Position numbers and translations under genes: made by a program. This document shows, in pieces, positions 25,291 to 32,737 of a stretch of DNA of 64,000 nucleotides (position 1 is the stretch's first letter; each line of letters opens with the position of its first letter). Below the pieces are notes generated by a model. The model was not told the DNA's origin. It searched no databases and saw only the letters and a list, made by a program, of their open reading frames with translations. This DNA is from an uncultured Oscillospiraceae bacterium (GTDB taxonomy: Bacteria > Bacillota > Clostridia > Oscillospirales > Oscillospiraceae): positions 16,533 to 80,532 of the forward strand of contig CALXDJ010000010.1 in the NCBI GenBank assembly GCA_944387035.1, read 5' to 3'.

Positions 25291-25626
25291 TCACTCCCAG
25301 GTGGCCCAGATTTCCGGACAGTATCCGACGGTGGCCTCCCGGCCGTTGCGGACAATGGGAGCACGGAACAGCTCCGGATGTTCCAGCAGGGTTTCCTCCT
25401 GAGCCTGGGGCGTGATGTAGGCCATGTAGAGCGCTTCATAGGCCCGGGATTTGGGATCGATGAGCGCCTCAAATCCAACTTTTTGCTTGACGGACTGGTA
25501 CTCCCGGGGAGATAATCCCTTTGAAGGCAGATCGATATACTGGTATTTGATGCGGCGTTCCTTAAACCACCGCTCGGCCTTTTTGGAGTCAAAGGATTTG
25601 GATGAGCCAAAGATCTGAATATTCAT
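25291..25626 (-). CDS. ArsC/Spx-like protein with the active-site cysteine replaced
   Basis: The 111-residue protein has the thioredoxin-like fold of the ArsC/Spx/YffB group: KKAERWFKERRIKYQYIDL (around 15-33) and RAPIVRNGREATVGY (around 88-102) are typical. The position that normally carries the catalytic or redox Cys reads IFGSSKSFDSKKA, with Ser in place of Cys, and the protein has only one other Cys (Cys104, GYCPEI). It is therefore not a classical arsenate reductase. It could bind RNA polymerase or another partner like Spx without a redox switch, or use Cys104. AAAGGAG precedes the ATG. Confidence 0.8.
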   Translation of the reverse strand: MNIQIFGSSKSFDSKKAERWFKERRIKYQYIDLPSKGLSPREYQSVKQKVGFEALIDPKSRAYEALYMAYITPQAQEETLLEHPELFRAPIVRNGREATVGYCPEIWATWE

Positions 25627-25696
25627 AAGGTCTCCTTTTTATACGCCGGGCACTGCTGCGCGGCCCGGGAATCTGGGCTATGGAGGAGGATATGCG

Positions 25697-26413
25697 ATGC
25701 AGGAAGCAATTCGAAAACTCAAGGACCTGACAGATGGATCCGACAATATTGTGTTCTTCGGCGGCGCCGGTGTTTCCACGGAATCCGGGATTCCGGATTT
25801 CCGCAGCACCGACGGATTGTATCACCAGGAGTGGAAGTATCCGCCTGAAGTGATTTTAAGCCATACCTTCTATGAAAGCAACCCTGAAGAGTTTTTCCGG
25901 TTCTATCGGGCCAAGCTTCTGGCTCCCAACGCCAAGCCCAACGCTGCCCACTATAAGCTGGCGCAGTGGGAGCGGGAGGGAAAGCTGCGGGCAGTGGTGA
26001 CCCAAAACATCGACGGACTCCACCAGGCCGCCGGCAGCCGCAATGTGCTGGAGCTCCACGGCAGCGTGCACCGCAATTACTGCCAGCACTGCGGCACTTT
26101 CTATGATCTGGATTACATCCTGCACACCCAGGGGGTACCCCGGTGCAGCTGCGGCGGCATCATCAAGCCGGATGTAGTGCTCTATGAGGAGGGGCTGGAT
26201 CAAAAGACCCTCAACGCGGCGCTGACGGCCATTGCCCGGGCGGATGTGCTGATCATCGGCGGGACATCCCTGAATGTCTATCCCGCCGCGGGGCTCATCA
26301 ACTACTACCAGGGCCATAAGCTGGTGCTCATCAACCGCTCTTCCGTCAGCCGGGAGGTGGACGCGGCTCTGGTGATTACGGACCCCATTGGGGAAGTGTT
26401 GGCGCAGCTGTAA
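25697..26413 (+). CDS. cobB: Sirtuin, NAD-dependent protein deacylase
   Basis: The 238-residue enzyme removes acyl groups from lysines using NAD. Motifs are complete: FFGGAGVSTESGIPDFRS (NAD site), TQNIDGLHQ, LELHGSVHRNYC with the catalytic His, the zinc pairs CQHC and CSC, and IIGGTSLNVYPAAGL. No class-III Tyr/Arg specificity pair is assigned with confidence. GGAGGAGG lies upstream of the ATG. It is a single gene ended by a strong terminator. Confidence 0.95.
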   Translation: MQEAIRKLKDLTDGSDNIVFFGGAGVSTESGIPDFRSTDGLYHQEWKYPPEVILSHTFYESNPEEFFRFYRAKLLAPNAKPNAAHYKLAQWEREGKLRAVVTQNIDGLHQAAGSRNVLELHGSVHRNYCQHCGTFYDLDYILHTQGVPRCSCGGIIKPDVVLYEEGLDQKTLNAALTAIARADVLIIGGTSLNVYPAAGLINYYQGHKLVLINRSSVSREVDAALVITDPIGEVLAQL

Positions 26414-26446
26414 GCTGTCTTTGTATAAAATAACAAATGTCCATCG

Positions 26447-26485
26447 TAAAACGACGCTGTCTCGCTGGGGACAGCGTCGTTTTTC
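26447..26485 (+). terminator. Terminator of the sirtuin gene
   Basis: Stem ACGACGCTGTC / GACAGCGTCGT (26451-26461, 26470-26480), preceded by AAAA and followed by TTTT. Confidence 0.85.
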
Positions 26486-26571
26486 ACAAAGGTCAACACA
26501 TAAAATGCAAGCATCACTGAGATGATATGCAAAAATAGCGTAAGAATTTCAAAAAAACATAGAAATTATAG

Positions 26572-26600
26572 TTGAAAATGAAATTGCAACGTGCTAATAT
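26572..26600 (+). promoter_or_regulatory. Citrate synthase promoter
   Basis: TTGAAA (26572-26577), a 17-base spacer and TAATAT (26595-26600) in an AT-rich stretch, 45 bases before the start codon. Confidence 0.75.
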
Positions 26601-26645
26601 TGCATCAATACCGACGCACCCCGTCATTGAAAGGAGCCCTGGCCC

Positions 26646-28031
26646 ATGATCTGGAAAGAAAATCGGGAGAATTCGTACTGTGAGATTACCCCTGCGATCC
26701 TGGCGTTGAAGGAGCAGTGGGAAAAGAAGAACTTCATCGACCCACGGCTTTACAAGGAATACAACGTCAAGCGGGGACTCCGGGACGAGGACGGCCGGGG
26801 CGTTCTGACAGGCTTGACCCGCGTGGCGGAGATCCAGTCCTATAACGTGACCGGAGAGAGCAACCACGAGCATATTACCCCCGCAGAAGGCGTGCTGTAC
26901 TATCGGGGCATCGATGTGCGGGACATTGTGCGGGGCTCTTCTGCCCGGGGCCGCTTTGCCTTTGAGGAGGCGGCGTATCTGCTGCTTTTCGGCGAGCTGC
27001 CTACGGAGGAGCAGCTTCAGGATTTCTGTGTGCAGCTGGCTTCTTACCGGACGCTGCCCACCAACTTCTTCCGGGACGTCATTATGAAAAATCCGCCCCG
27101 GGATCTGATGAACACCATGCAGCGGGGCATTTTGACGCTGTTTTGCTATGACGACAAGCCCAATGACATCGGTCTGGAAAACGTGCTGCGGCAGTGCCTG
27201 CAGCTGACCAGCAACATGCCGGTGCTGGCAATCTATGCCTACCAGGCCTGGCGGTACAGCCAGGGGGAGAGCCTGTTCATCCATGTGCCGCAGCCGGAGC
27301 TGTCCACCGCGGAGAACTTCCTGCGGATGCTGCGGGAGGACCGGGGCTATACGAAGCTGGAAGCCCGGGTGCTGGATGTGGCACTGGTACTCCACGCCGA
27401 CCACGGCGGCGGCAACAACTCCACCTTCACCAATCATGTGGTGACCTCCTCGGGCACGGATACCTATTCCGCCATCGCGGCGGCCATGTCTTCGCTGAAG
27501 GGCCCCCGGCACGGCGGCGCCAACAGCAAGGTTATGGCCATGATGGATGATATCAAGACCCATGTGAAAAACTGGGAGGACACCGGTGCGGTGGCCGATT
27601 ATCTGAAAAAGATGCTCAACAAGGAAGCTTTTGACCGCAGCGGGCTGATTTACGGCCTGGGCCATGCGGTGTATACCCAGTCCGACCCCCGGTGTGAGGT
27701 CTTCCGGGATTACGTGACCCGTCTGGCTACGGAAAAGCACCGGGAAGCGGAACTGGCCTTGTATGCCAATGTGGAGCGGGTGGGCAAGGAGCTGCTGATG
27801 GAGCGTCGGCATAAGTCCGCCATGTCCACGAACATTGATTTTTACAGCGGCTTCGTCTATGAGATGCTGGGACTGCCCATGGAGCTCTATACGCCGTTGT
27901 TTGCTGTGGCCCGGATTGCTGGTTGGAGTGCCCACCGCATGGAGGAGCTGACCTCCGGCGGCAAACTGATCCGGCCCCGGTATGAATGCGTGGAGGAACA
28001 CCGTTCCTTTGTGCCCATGGAAAACCGCTGA
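26646..28031 (+). CDS. gltA: Citrate synthase
   Basis: The 461-residue enzyme condenses acetyl-CoA and oxaloacetate to citrate. The catalytic residues are visible: LHADHGGGNNSTFTNHVV (His, around residue 251), GLGHAVYTQSDPR (second His) and NIDFYSGFVYEMLG (Asp). KGPRHGGANSKVM is the CoA-binding segment. It has an N-terminal extension of about 60 residues relative to the short Gram-positive type. GAAAGGAG precedes the ATG. No aconitase or isocitrate dehydrogenase is nearby; in an anaerobe it likely feeds glutamate synthesis, which fits the nitrogen island a few kilobases away. Confidence 0.94.
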   Translation: MIWKENRENSYCEITPAILALKEQWEKKNFIDPRLYKEYNVKRGLRDEDGRGVLTGLTRVAEIQSYNVTGESNHEHITPAEGVLYYRGIDVRDIVRGSSARGRFAFEEAAYLLLFGELPTEEQLQDFCVQLASYRTLPTNFFRDVIMKNPPRDLMNTMQRGILTLFCYDDKPNDIGLENVLRQCLQLTSNMPVLAIYAYQAWRYSQGESLFIHVPQPELSTAENFLRMLREDRGYTKLEARVLDVALVLHADHGGGNNSTFTNHVVTSSGTDTYSAIAAAMSSLKGPRHGGANSKVMAMMDDIKTHVKNWEDTGAVADYLKKMLNKEAFDRSGLIYGLGHAVYTQSDPRCEVFRDYVTRLATEKHREAELALYANVERVGKELLMERRHKSAMSTNIDFYSGFVYEMLGLPMELYTPLFAVARIAGWSAHRMEELTSGGKLIRPRYECVEEHRSFVPMENR

Positions 28032-28038
28032 AAGCCTT

Positions 28039-28077
28039 CTTTCCCTCGCCGCAGAGGCGGCGGGGGAAAGTTTTTTG
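28039..28077 (+). terminator. Terminator of citrate synthase
   Basis: Stem CTTTCCCTCGCCGC / GCGGCGGGGGAAAG (small internal mismatch) with loop AGAG, then TTTTTT. Confidence 0.86.
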
Positions 28078-28096
28078 AAAAAACCGAAAATTATAG

Positions 28097-28126
28097 TTGA
28101 CATTTTTCCCCGGTTTGGCTTATAAT
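28097..28126 (+). promoter_or_regulatory. Promoter of the tRNA-Leu pair
   Basis: TTGACA (28097-28102), an 18-base spacer and TATAAT (28121-28126), 34 bases before the first tRNA. Confidence 0.86.
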
Positions 28127-28159
28127 AATCAAGCAGTCTTTTCCGGGGAACATTGATTT

Positions 28160-28246
28160 GCGGCTGTGCTGGAACTGGTAGACAGGCCAGCTTGAGGTGC
28201 TGGTGTCCGAATCGACGTGTGGGTTCAAATCCCGTCAGCCGCACCA
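28160..28246 (+). tRNA. tRNA-Leu, anticodon GAG
   Basis: Acceptor GCGGCTG pairs with CAGCCGC, then A and an encoded CCA. The anticodon stem CCAGC/GCTGG holds the loop TTGAGGT, giving GAG (codons CUC/CUU). Long variable arm and GGTTCAAATCC T-arm. Confidence 0.95.
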
Positions 28247-28277
28247 GGTCCGTTCCCGAAAGGGTCGTCCGCTCTAT

Positions 28278-28365
28278 GCGCGAGTGGTGGAATTGGCAGA
28301 CTCGCTAGATTCAGGTTCTAGTGTCCATTACGGACGTGCGGGTTCAAGTCCCGCCTCGCGCACCA
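28278..28365 (+). tRNA. tRNA-Leu, anticodon CAG
   Basis: Acceptor GCGCGAG pairs with CTCGCGC, then A and an encoded CCA (28363-28365). The anticodon stem CTAGA/TCTAG holds TTCAGGT, giving CAG (codon CUG). It is cotranscribed with the tRNA-Leu(GAG) 31 bases upstream. Confidence 0.95.
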
Positions 28366-28367
28366 AA

Positions 28368-28391
28368 ATCGGAGCAAGCATTGCTTGCTTC
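28368..28391 (+). terminator. Terminator of the tRNA-Leu pair
   Basis: An ATCGGAGCAAGCA / TGCTTGCTTCGAT stem (with a G-U pair) followed by TTTTTT. Confidence 0.82.
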
Positions 28392-28492
28392 GATTTTTTT
28401 ATATTTACCTCTAATTTTCGTCCTTTCGCAGTGTTTGGAAATGGCGGGCGGAGCCAGATCGGGCTGCACAAAACCACAGACAAAAGCAGCGC

Positions 28493-28528
28493 AAAAAGAA
28501 GGACATCCAAGAGGATGTCCTTCTTTTT
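28493..28528 (-). terminator. Terminator of the leftward nitrogen operon (bidirectional)
   Basis: Stem AAAGAAGGACATCC / GGATGTCCTTCTTT with a 4-base loop. On the minus strand it is followed by TTG after the run TTCTTTTT, and on the plus strand by TT; it can serve both. It lies about 75 bases after the ANTAR gene stop. Between 28391 and 28492 I see no gene. Confidence 0.8.
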
Positions 28529-28548
28529 ATAGAGTGTGTGTTAAGAGA

Positions 28549-28583
28549 ATGCCGGAGTACGTGGGAAGACCGCACTCCGGCAT
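28549..28583. repeat. Inverted repeat just downstream of the ANTAR gene
   Basis: ATGCCGGAGT (28549-28558) and ACTCCGGCAT (28574-28583) form a perfect 10-base-pair stem with a 15-base loop. No T-run follows. It could protect the 3' end of the nitrogen operon message. Confidence 0.6.
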
Positions 28584-28603
28584 GGAAGGGAAGCATCCCG
28601 GCG

Positions 28604-29200
28604 CTAGGTGGAAGTGTGGGAATAGGTGGAGAGAATCCGGCTGGCAACCTCCCGGCGGGTGAGGCGCTCGTCCATGGCGCGCTTTTCGATGTGACGGTGC
28701 GCCTCTTCCTCCGTCATGCCCAGGCACTGGATCAGGGCCCATTTGGCCTTGTTGACCAGGCGGATTTCCTGAATTTTATCCTCCACCGTGGCCTGCTTGG
28801 CCTCCATCCGGCGCATTCGCTCCCGGACGGCGCACAGCACCCGCAGAGATTGGGTAATCATCTGCGTGGAGGTAGGCTTGGCCAGAGTGAGTACGCCGAA
28901 TTCCGTGACTTTGGCGTAGATCTCTTCAAAGAGTTCATTTCGGACCAGCAGCAAGGCTCCCGCGTCGGAGCGGCTGCACACGTCAATGGCCAGCTGCACA
29001 CCGAAATCGTCCGGCAGGGGGGCATTGATGAGTACCATATCGTATTGGGTGCTCAGTAGGGCCCGGCGGGCCTCATCGGTGCTCCGTGCGAGATTGACCG
29101 GCCAGAAATGGGTGGGAGGCAGCAGCTCGGTCAGCGTTTTGGAAAACTTCTCTCCCGCGGATACCAGCAGGACGCTGTATGTTCGTTCCTGAAATACCAT
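28604..29200 (-). CDS. ANTAR-domain antiterminator with degenerate receiver domain (NitR/NasT-like)
   Basis: The 198-residue protein has an N-terminal receiver-like domain (about 5-120) and a C-terminal ANTAR RNA-binding domain (about 135-195, with KAKWALIQCLGMTEEEAHRH and EVASRIL). ANTAR proteins bind leader RNA and prevent termination. The usual phosphorylated Asp after the third strand is replaced: YDMVLINAPLPDD has Asn in its place, so classical phosphorylation there is not expected. AGGAGG precedes the ATG at 29200. It is the last gene behind the glutamine synthetase gene, as in the clostridial glnA-nitR pair, and likely controls nitrogen genes, including its own operon. Confidence 0.88.
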   Translation of the reverse strand: MVFQERTYSVLLVSAGEKFSKTLTELLPPTHFWPVNLARSTDEARRALLSTQYDMVLINAPLPDDFGVQLAIDVCSRSDAGALLLVRNELFEEIYAKVTEFGVLTLAKPTSTQMITQSLRVLCAVRERMRRMEAKQATVEDKIQEIRLVNKAKWALIQCLGMTEEEAHRHIEKRAMDERLTRREVASRILSTYSHTST

Positions 29201-29238
29201 GGATTCCCTCCTTCCGTTCCTGAAATCGCAGGCGAAGG

Positions 29239-30450
29239 TCAGGCTTGCGTGTATGCGCTGAGAATGGCTGCGGGGAGATGGCTGCGGATAAACGGGCTCT
29301 TTGCCGCGGCCGACTGTGCCTCCTCCAAAGTGGCGGGCAGGCGGCGGAAGGAAGCGAGCACCTGGGCAGGGGCCTCGTAGAGATTCAGATCCGCGCTGGG
29401 CGGCAGGGGCAGATCCCGGACGATGCCGTCCAGCCCCGCCCAGATCAGCAGGGCGAAGGCGATATAGGGATTGGCTGTAGGGTCGGGAGAGCGCAGCTCC
29501 AGACGGCGGTATTCTCCCTGGGCGGCAGGCAGGCGAATGAGCTGGGAACGGTTCTCCGACGACCAGGTGATATAGCCCGGGGCTTTGCTGCTGCCCAAAC
29601 GCCGGTAGGAATCCCGGCAGGGGTTGCAAAATGCCGTCAGATCATAGGCGTGCCGCAAAATTCCCGCCAGAACCTGGGGCATGGGATCGGAACCGTCGGG
29701 GCCGTGGACGGAAAGATTGATGTGCAGACCGCTGCCCGGCTGCCCGCTGAGCGGCTTGGGGGAGAAATCGGCCCACAGTCCGCTGCGGGCGGCGATGGTC
29801 TGCACCACAGAACGGAAGGTTATGGCGTCGTCCGCGGAGGTGAGGGCGTCGGAGTAGCGGAAGTCGATCTCGTTTTGGCCCGGGCCCTCCTCGTGGTGGG
29901 AGCTCTCCGGCCGGATGCCCATCTGCTCGAGAGTCAGGCAGATTTCCCGGCGGACATTTTCTCCCTTATCCGCCGGTGCAATGTCCATGTATCCGGCGTG
30001 ATCATAGGGCTCCTGCGTAGGCTCGCCGTTTTCGTCCGTCTTGAACAGATAGAATTCCATCTCCGCGCCGAAGGAAAACGAATAGCCCAGATTCTGCGCA
30101 TCTTCTATGGCCTGCTGCAGCAGATGACGGGTATCGCCCTCAAAGACGGAGCCGTCAGGCCGGGTAATGCCGCAGAACATCCGCACCACCCGCCCGTTTT
30201 CCGGACGCCAGGGAAGACCCGCCAGAGTGGCGGAATCCGGGCGCAGGAAGAGATCGGAGCGCACCGCTCCGCCGAAACCGGCAATGGCCGAGGCGTCAAA
30301 GGCCATGCCCTGGGAGAATGCCCGCCGCAGTTCCCCGGGCATAATGGACAGGTTTTTCTGTTGGCCGTAGACGTCACAGAAAGCCAAGCGAATGAACTTG
30401 ACGTTTTCTTCCTCTACGTACTGGATGACTTCTTCCGGTGTACACTTCAT
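29239..30450 (-). CDS. glnA: Glutamine synthetase type I
   Basis: The 403-residue enzyme makes glutamine from glutamate, ammonia and ATP. The N-terminal beta-grasp domain is followed by the catalytic domain: SFGAEMEFYLF (metal Glu), EEGPGQNEIDFRY, GSGLHINLS (glutamate site), PGYITWSSENRSQLIRLPAA (Arg cluster) and ELRSPDPTANPYIAFALLI. It is about 35 residues shorter than the B. subtilis enzyme. The segment NLYEAP keeps a Tyr at the place where proteobacterial enzymes are adenylylated. It lies 30 bases downstream of the last glutamate synthase piece, so glutamine and glutamate synthesis are cotranscribed. Confidence 0.93.
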   Translation of the reverse strand: MKCTPEEVIQYVEEENVKFIRLAFCDVYGQQKNLSIMPGELRRAFSQGMAFDASAIAGFGGAVRSDLFLRPDSATLAGLPWRPENGRVVRMFCGITRPDGSVFEGDTRHLLQQAIEDAQNLGYSFSFGAEMEFYLFKTDENGEPTQEPYDHAGYMDIAPADKGENVRREICLTLEQMGIRPESSHHEEGPGQNEIDFRYSDALTSADDAITFRSVVQTIAARSGLWADFSPKPLSGQPGSGLHINLSVHGPDGSDPMPQVLAGILRHAYDLTAFCNPCRDSYRRLGSSKAPGYITWSSENRSQLIRLPAAQGEYRRLELRSPDPTANPYIAFALLIWAGLDGIVRDLPLPPSADLNLYEAPAQVLASFRRLPATLEEAQSAAAKSPFIRSHLPAAILSAYTQA

Positions 30451-30480
30451 GGCGTTCCCCGCTTTCTTGAGATCTGATAA

Positions 30481-31200
30481 TCAATTGGCCACATACATCT
30501 GCCGGTAGGGATTTTGAGAGTCCGGCGTCACCACGGTGAAGGGTGCGCCCAGAATTTCCTCCGCATCCTGCCCAAACAGGTGGCAGAAGGTCTCCACACT
30601 GGGGCGGATCTGCGCCAGGTCCTCCGGTCCGGCGGGCCGGGCTGTCACCTGTCCGGGAAACAGAATGTCCCGGCAGTCCGAGCGCAGGTATACCGCACCG
30701 CCGTGCATGCCGGTACAGGGGAAGTTGCCCACGATGGGGCGCTCCTGTCCGGTCAGGCCCAGCACCACGATTCGGCCGCCGGCCTGGTATTCCCCCAGGA
30801 AGCTGCCGGCCCGGCCGCCGATGACCATGACCGGTACCCGGTCTCCATAGGCTTTCATGTGGACACCGGCCCGGTAGCCGGCATCCCCCTGGATGTAGAT
30901 GGCCCCGCCCCGCATGGCATAGCCGGCCGCGTCCCCCACGCTGCCGTGGATAACGATGGACCCGGCGTTCATGGTGTCGCCCACCGCGTCCTGGGCATTG
31001 CCCTCCACCTGGATGGCGGCGCCGTTGAGATAGGCACCCAGGGCATTGCCGGGAATCCCGCTGATGGAAATGCTGCCGCGCTCCAGACCCGCGCCGATGA
31101 ACCGCTGCCCCAGGCAGCCGATAATGCGGCATTGTCCGCCGCAGCCCCGCACCTCCTCATTCAGGGCGGAATAGGGCAGAGAGGATGCATCAATGATCAT
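30481..31200 (-). CDS. Glutamate synthase GXGXG (GltB C-terminal) domain protein
   Basis: A 239-residue protein consisting only of the right-handed beta-helix at the end of GltB: repeated G-x-x-G-x-x-x-G units such as GYAMRGGAIYIQGDAG and GAYLNGAAIQVEGNAQD run from about residue 25 to 175. In complete glutamate synthase this domain braces the glutaminase and FMN domains. I chose the ATG at 31200, 9 bases behind GGAGG; a longer start at 31239 would overlap the upstream gene and has a poor site. It is one of three consecutive genes that together make a split large subunit. Confidence 0.86.
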   Translation of the reverse strand: MIIDASSLPYSALNEEVRGCGGQCRIIGCLGQRFIGAGLERGSISISGIPGNALGAYLNGAAIQVEGNAQDAVGDTMNAGSIVIHGSVGDAAGYAMRGGAIYIQGDAGYRAGVHMKAYGDRVPVMVIGGRAGSFLGEYQAGGRIVVLGLTGQERPIVGNFPCTGMHGGAVYLRSDCRDILFPGQVTARPAGPEDLAQIRPSVETFCHLFGQDAEEILGAPFTVVTPDSQNPYRQMYVAN

Positions 31201-31231
31201 AGTATCATACCTCCGCATTTTTTCAACCGGT

Positions 31232-32737
31232 TCATTCACCGGCGTGGGCCACGCCCAGCACCTTGAGCTCCCGGTCCGTCAGGCCGATGCCCCGCAGCAT
31301 CAGCCGGTTGCCCCGCAGCGCCTCAATGGAGTTGATGCCCATGCTGCCCATAAACTCCTTGATTTCGTGGTTCCAGGCAGTCATGAGGTTGACCAGGCGG
31401 GTTTTGCCCTCCTCCGGGTCCAGGCGGGCCACCAGCTCGGGTCTCTGGGTGGCGATGCCCCAGTTGCACTTGCCGCTCTGGCAGGTGCGGCACAGGTGGC
31501 ATCCCAAGGCCAGCAGGGCGGCGGTGGCCACATAGCAGGCGTCCGCGCCCAGGGCCACGGCCTTGATGACGTCGGCGGAGCTGCGGATGCTGCCTCCGGC
31601 AATGAGGGAGACCTGTCCCCGGATGCCCTCATCCCGCAGCCGCTGGTCTACCGCGGCCAGGGCCAGTTCAATGGGAATGCCCACGTTGTCCCGGATTCGG
31701 GTGGGGGCGGCACCGGTGCCGCCGCGGAAGCCGTCGATGGCGATGATATCGGCGCCGCTGCGGGCAATGCCGCTGGCGATGGCGGCAATGTTATGAACGG
31801 CTGCTACCTTGACAATGACGGGCTTGCGGTAACCGGTGGCCTCCTTAATGGAGTAGACCAGCTGGCGCAGGTCCTCAATGGAGTAAATATCGTGATGGGG
31901 AGCGGGAGAGATGGCATCGGAGCCCTCCGGCACCATCCGGGTGCGGGAGACGTCTCCCACAATCTTGGTGCCGGGCAGGTGTCCGCCGATGCCGGGCTTG
32001 GCGCCCTGGCCCATTTTGATCTCGATGGCAGCACCGGCGTTGAGGTAGTCCTTGTGGACGCCGAAGCGGCCGGAGGCCACCTGCACCACCGTATTGGCAC
32101 TGTACCGGTAGAAGTCCTCATGCAGGCCGCCTTCCCCGCAGTTGTAGCAGATTCCCAGTTCCTCGGCGGCCTGGGCCAGGGCGGAGTGGGCATTGTAGCT
32201 GATGGAACCGTAGCTCATGGCGGAGAACAAAACCGGCATGCGCAGCTCCAGCTGAGGCGGCAGGCGGCAGTCCAGATGGCCCTGGGCATCCCGCCGGACC
32301 TGACCGGGCTTCTTGCCCAGAAAGACCCGGGTCTCCATGGGTTCCCGGAGTGGGTCGATGGAGGGGTTGGTAACCTGTGAGGCATTGAGCAGCAGACGGT
32401 CCCAGTAGATGGGCAGCGGCTTGGGGTTGCCCATGGAAGAGAGCAGTACGCCGCCGGAGGCGGCCTGCTTATAGACCTCCCGGACGGTGTCGGCATCCCA
32501 GTTGGCATTTTGGCGCAGATGGCAGTCGCTTTTGACAATCTTCAGCGCCCGGGTAGGACACACCGCCACGCACCGCTGGCAGTTGACGCACTTGCTCTCG
32601 TCGGCCAGCATGATCTTGTGCGCTTCGTCGTAGCGGTGGACGCCGTTGGCACATTGCTGCTCACAGATCCGGCAGCGGGTACAGCGGCTGTCGGAGCGAA
32701 TGACTTCATATTCAGGATAAACATCACGGACCGTCAT
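31232..32737 (-). CDS. Glutamate synthase FMN-binding domain with N-terminal 2x[4Fe-4S] ferredoxin domain
   Basis: The 501-residue protein begins with two [4Fe-4S] motifs, CTRCRICEQQC (19-29) and CVNCQRCVAVCP (49-60), followed by the TIM-barrel synthase domain (about 90-480) that makes glutamate from 2-oxoglutarate and the ammonia channelled from the glutaminase. Visible hallmarks are MGQGAKPGIGGHLPG, SPAPHHDIYSIEDL and IAIDGFRGGTGAAPT for FMN and substrate, and a Cys-rich CHLCRTCQSGKC segment matching the 3Fe-4S loop. It starts in the stop of the glutaminase gene (one-base overlap). The built-in ferredoxin part and the lack of a gltD gene suggest reduced ferredoxin or another small carrier as donor (inference). 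Confidence 0.92.
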   Translation of the reverse strand: MTVRDVYPEYEVIRSDSRCTRCRICEQQCANGVHRYDEAHKIMLADESKCVNCQRCVAVCPTRALKIVKSDCHLRQNANWDADTVREVYKQAASGGVLLSSMGNPKPLPIYWDRLLLNASQVTNPSIDPLREPMETRVFLGKKPGQVRRDAQGHLDCRLPPQLELRMPVLFSAMSYGSISYNAHSALAQAAEELGICYNCGEGGLHEDFYRYSANTVVQVASGRFGVHKDYLNAGAAIEIKMGQGAKPGIGGHLPGTKIVGDVSRTRMVPEGSDAISPAPHHDIYSIEDLRQLVYSIKEATGYRKPVIVKVAAVHNIAAIASGIARSGADIIAIDGFRGGTGAAPTRIRDNVGIPIELALAAVDQRLRDEGIRGQVSLIAGGSIRSSADVIKAVALGADACYVATAALLALGCHLCRTCQSGKCNWGIATQRPELVARLDPEEGKTRLVNLMTAWNHEIKEFMGSMGINSIEALRGNRLMLRGIGLTDRELKVLGVAHAGE

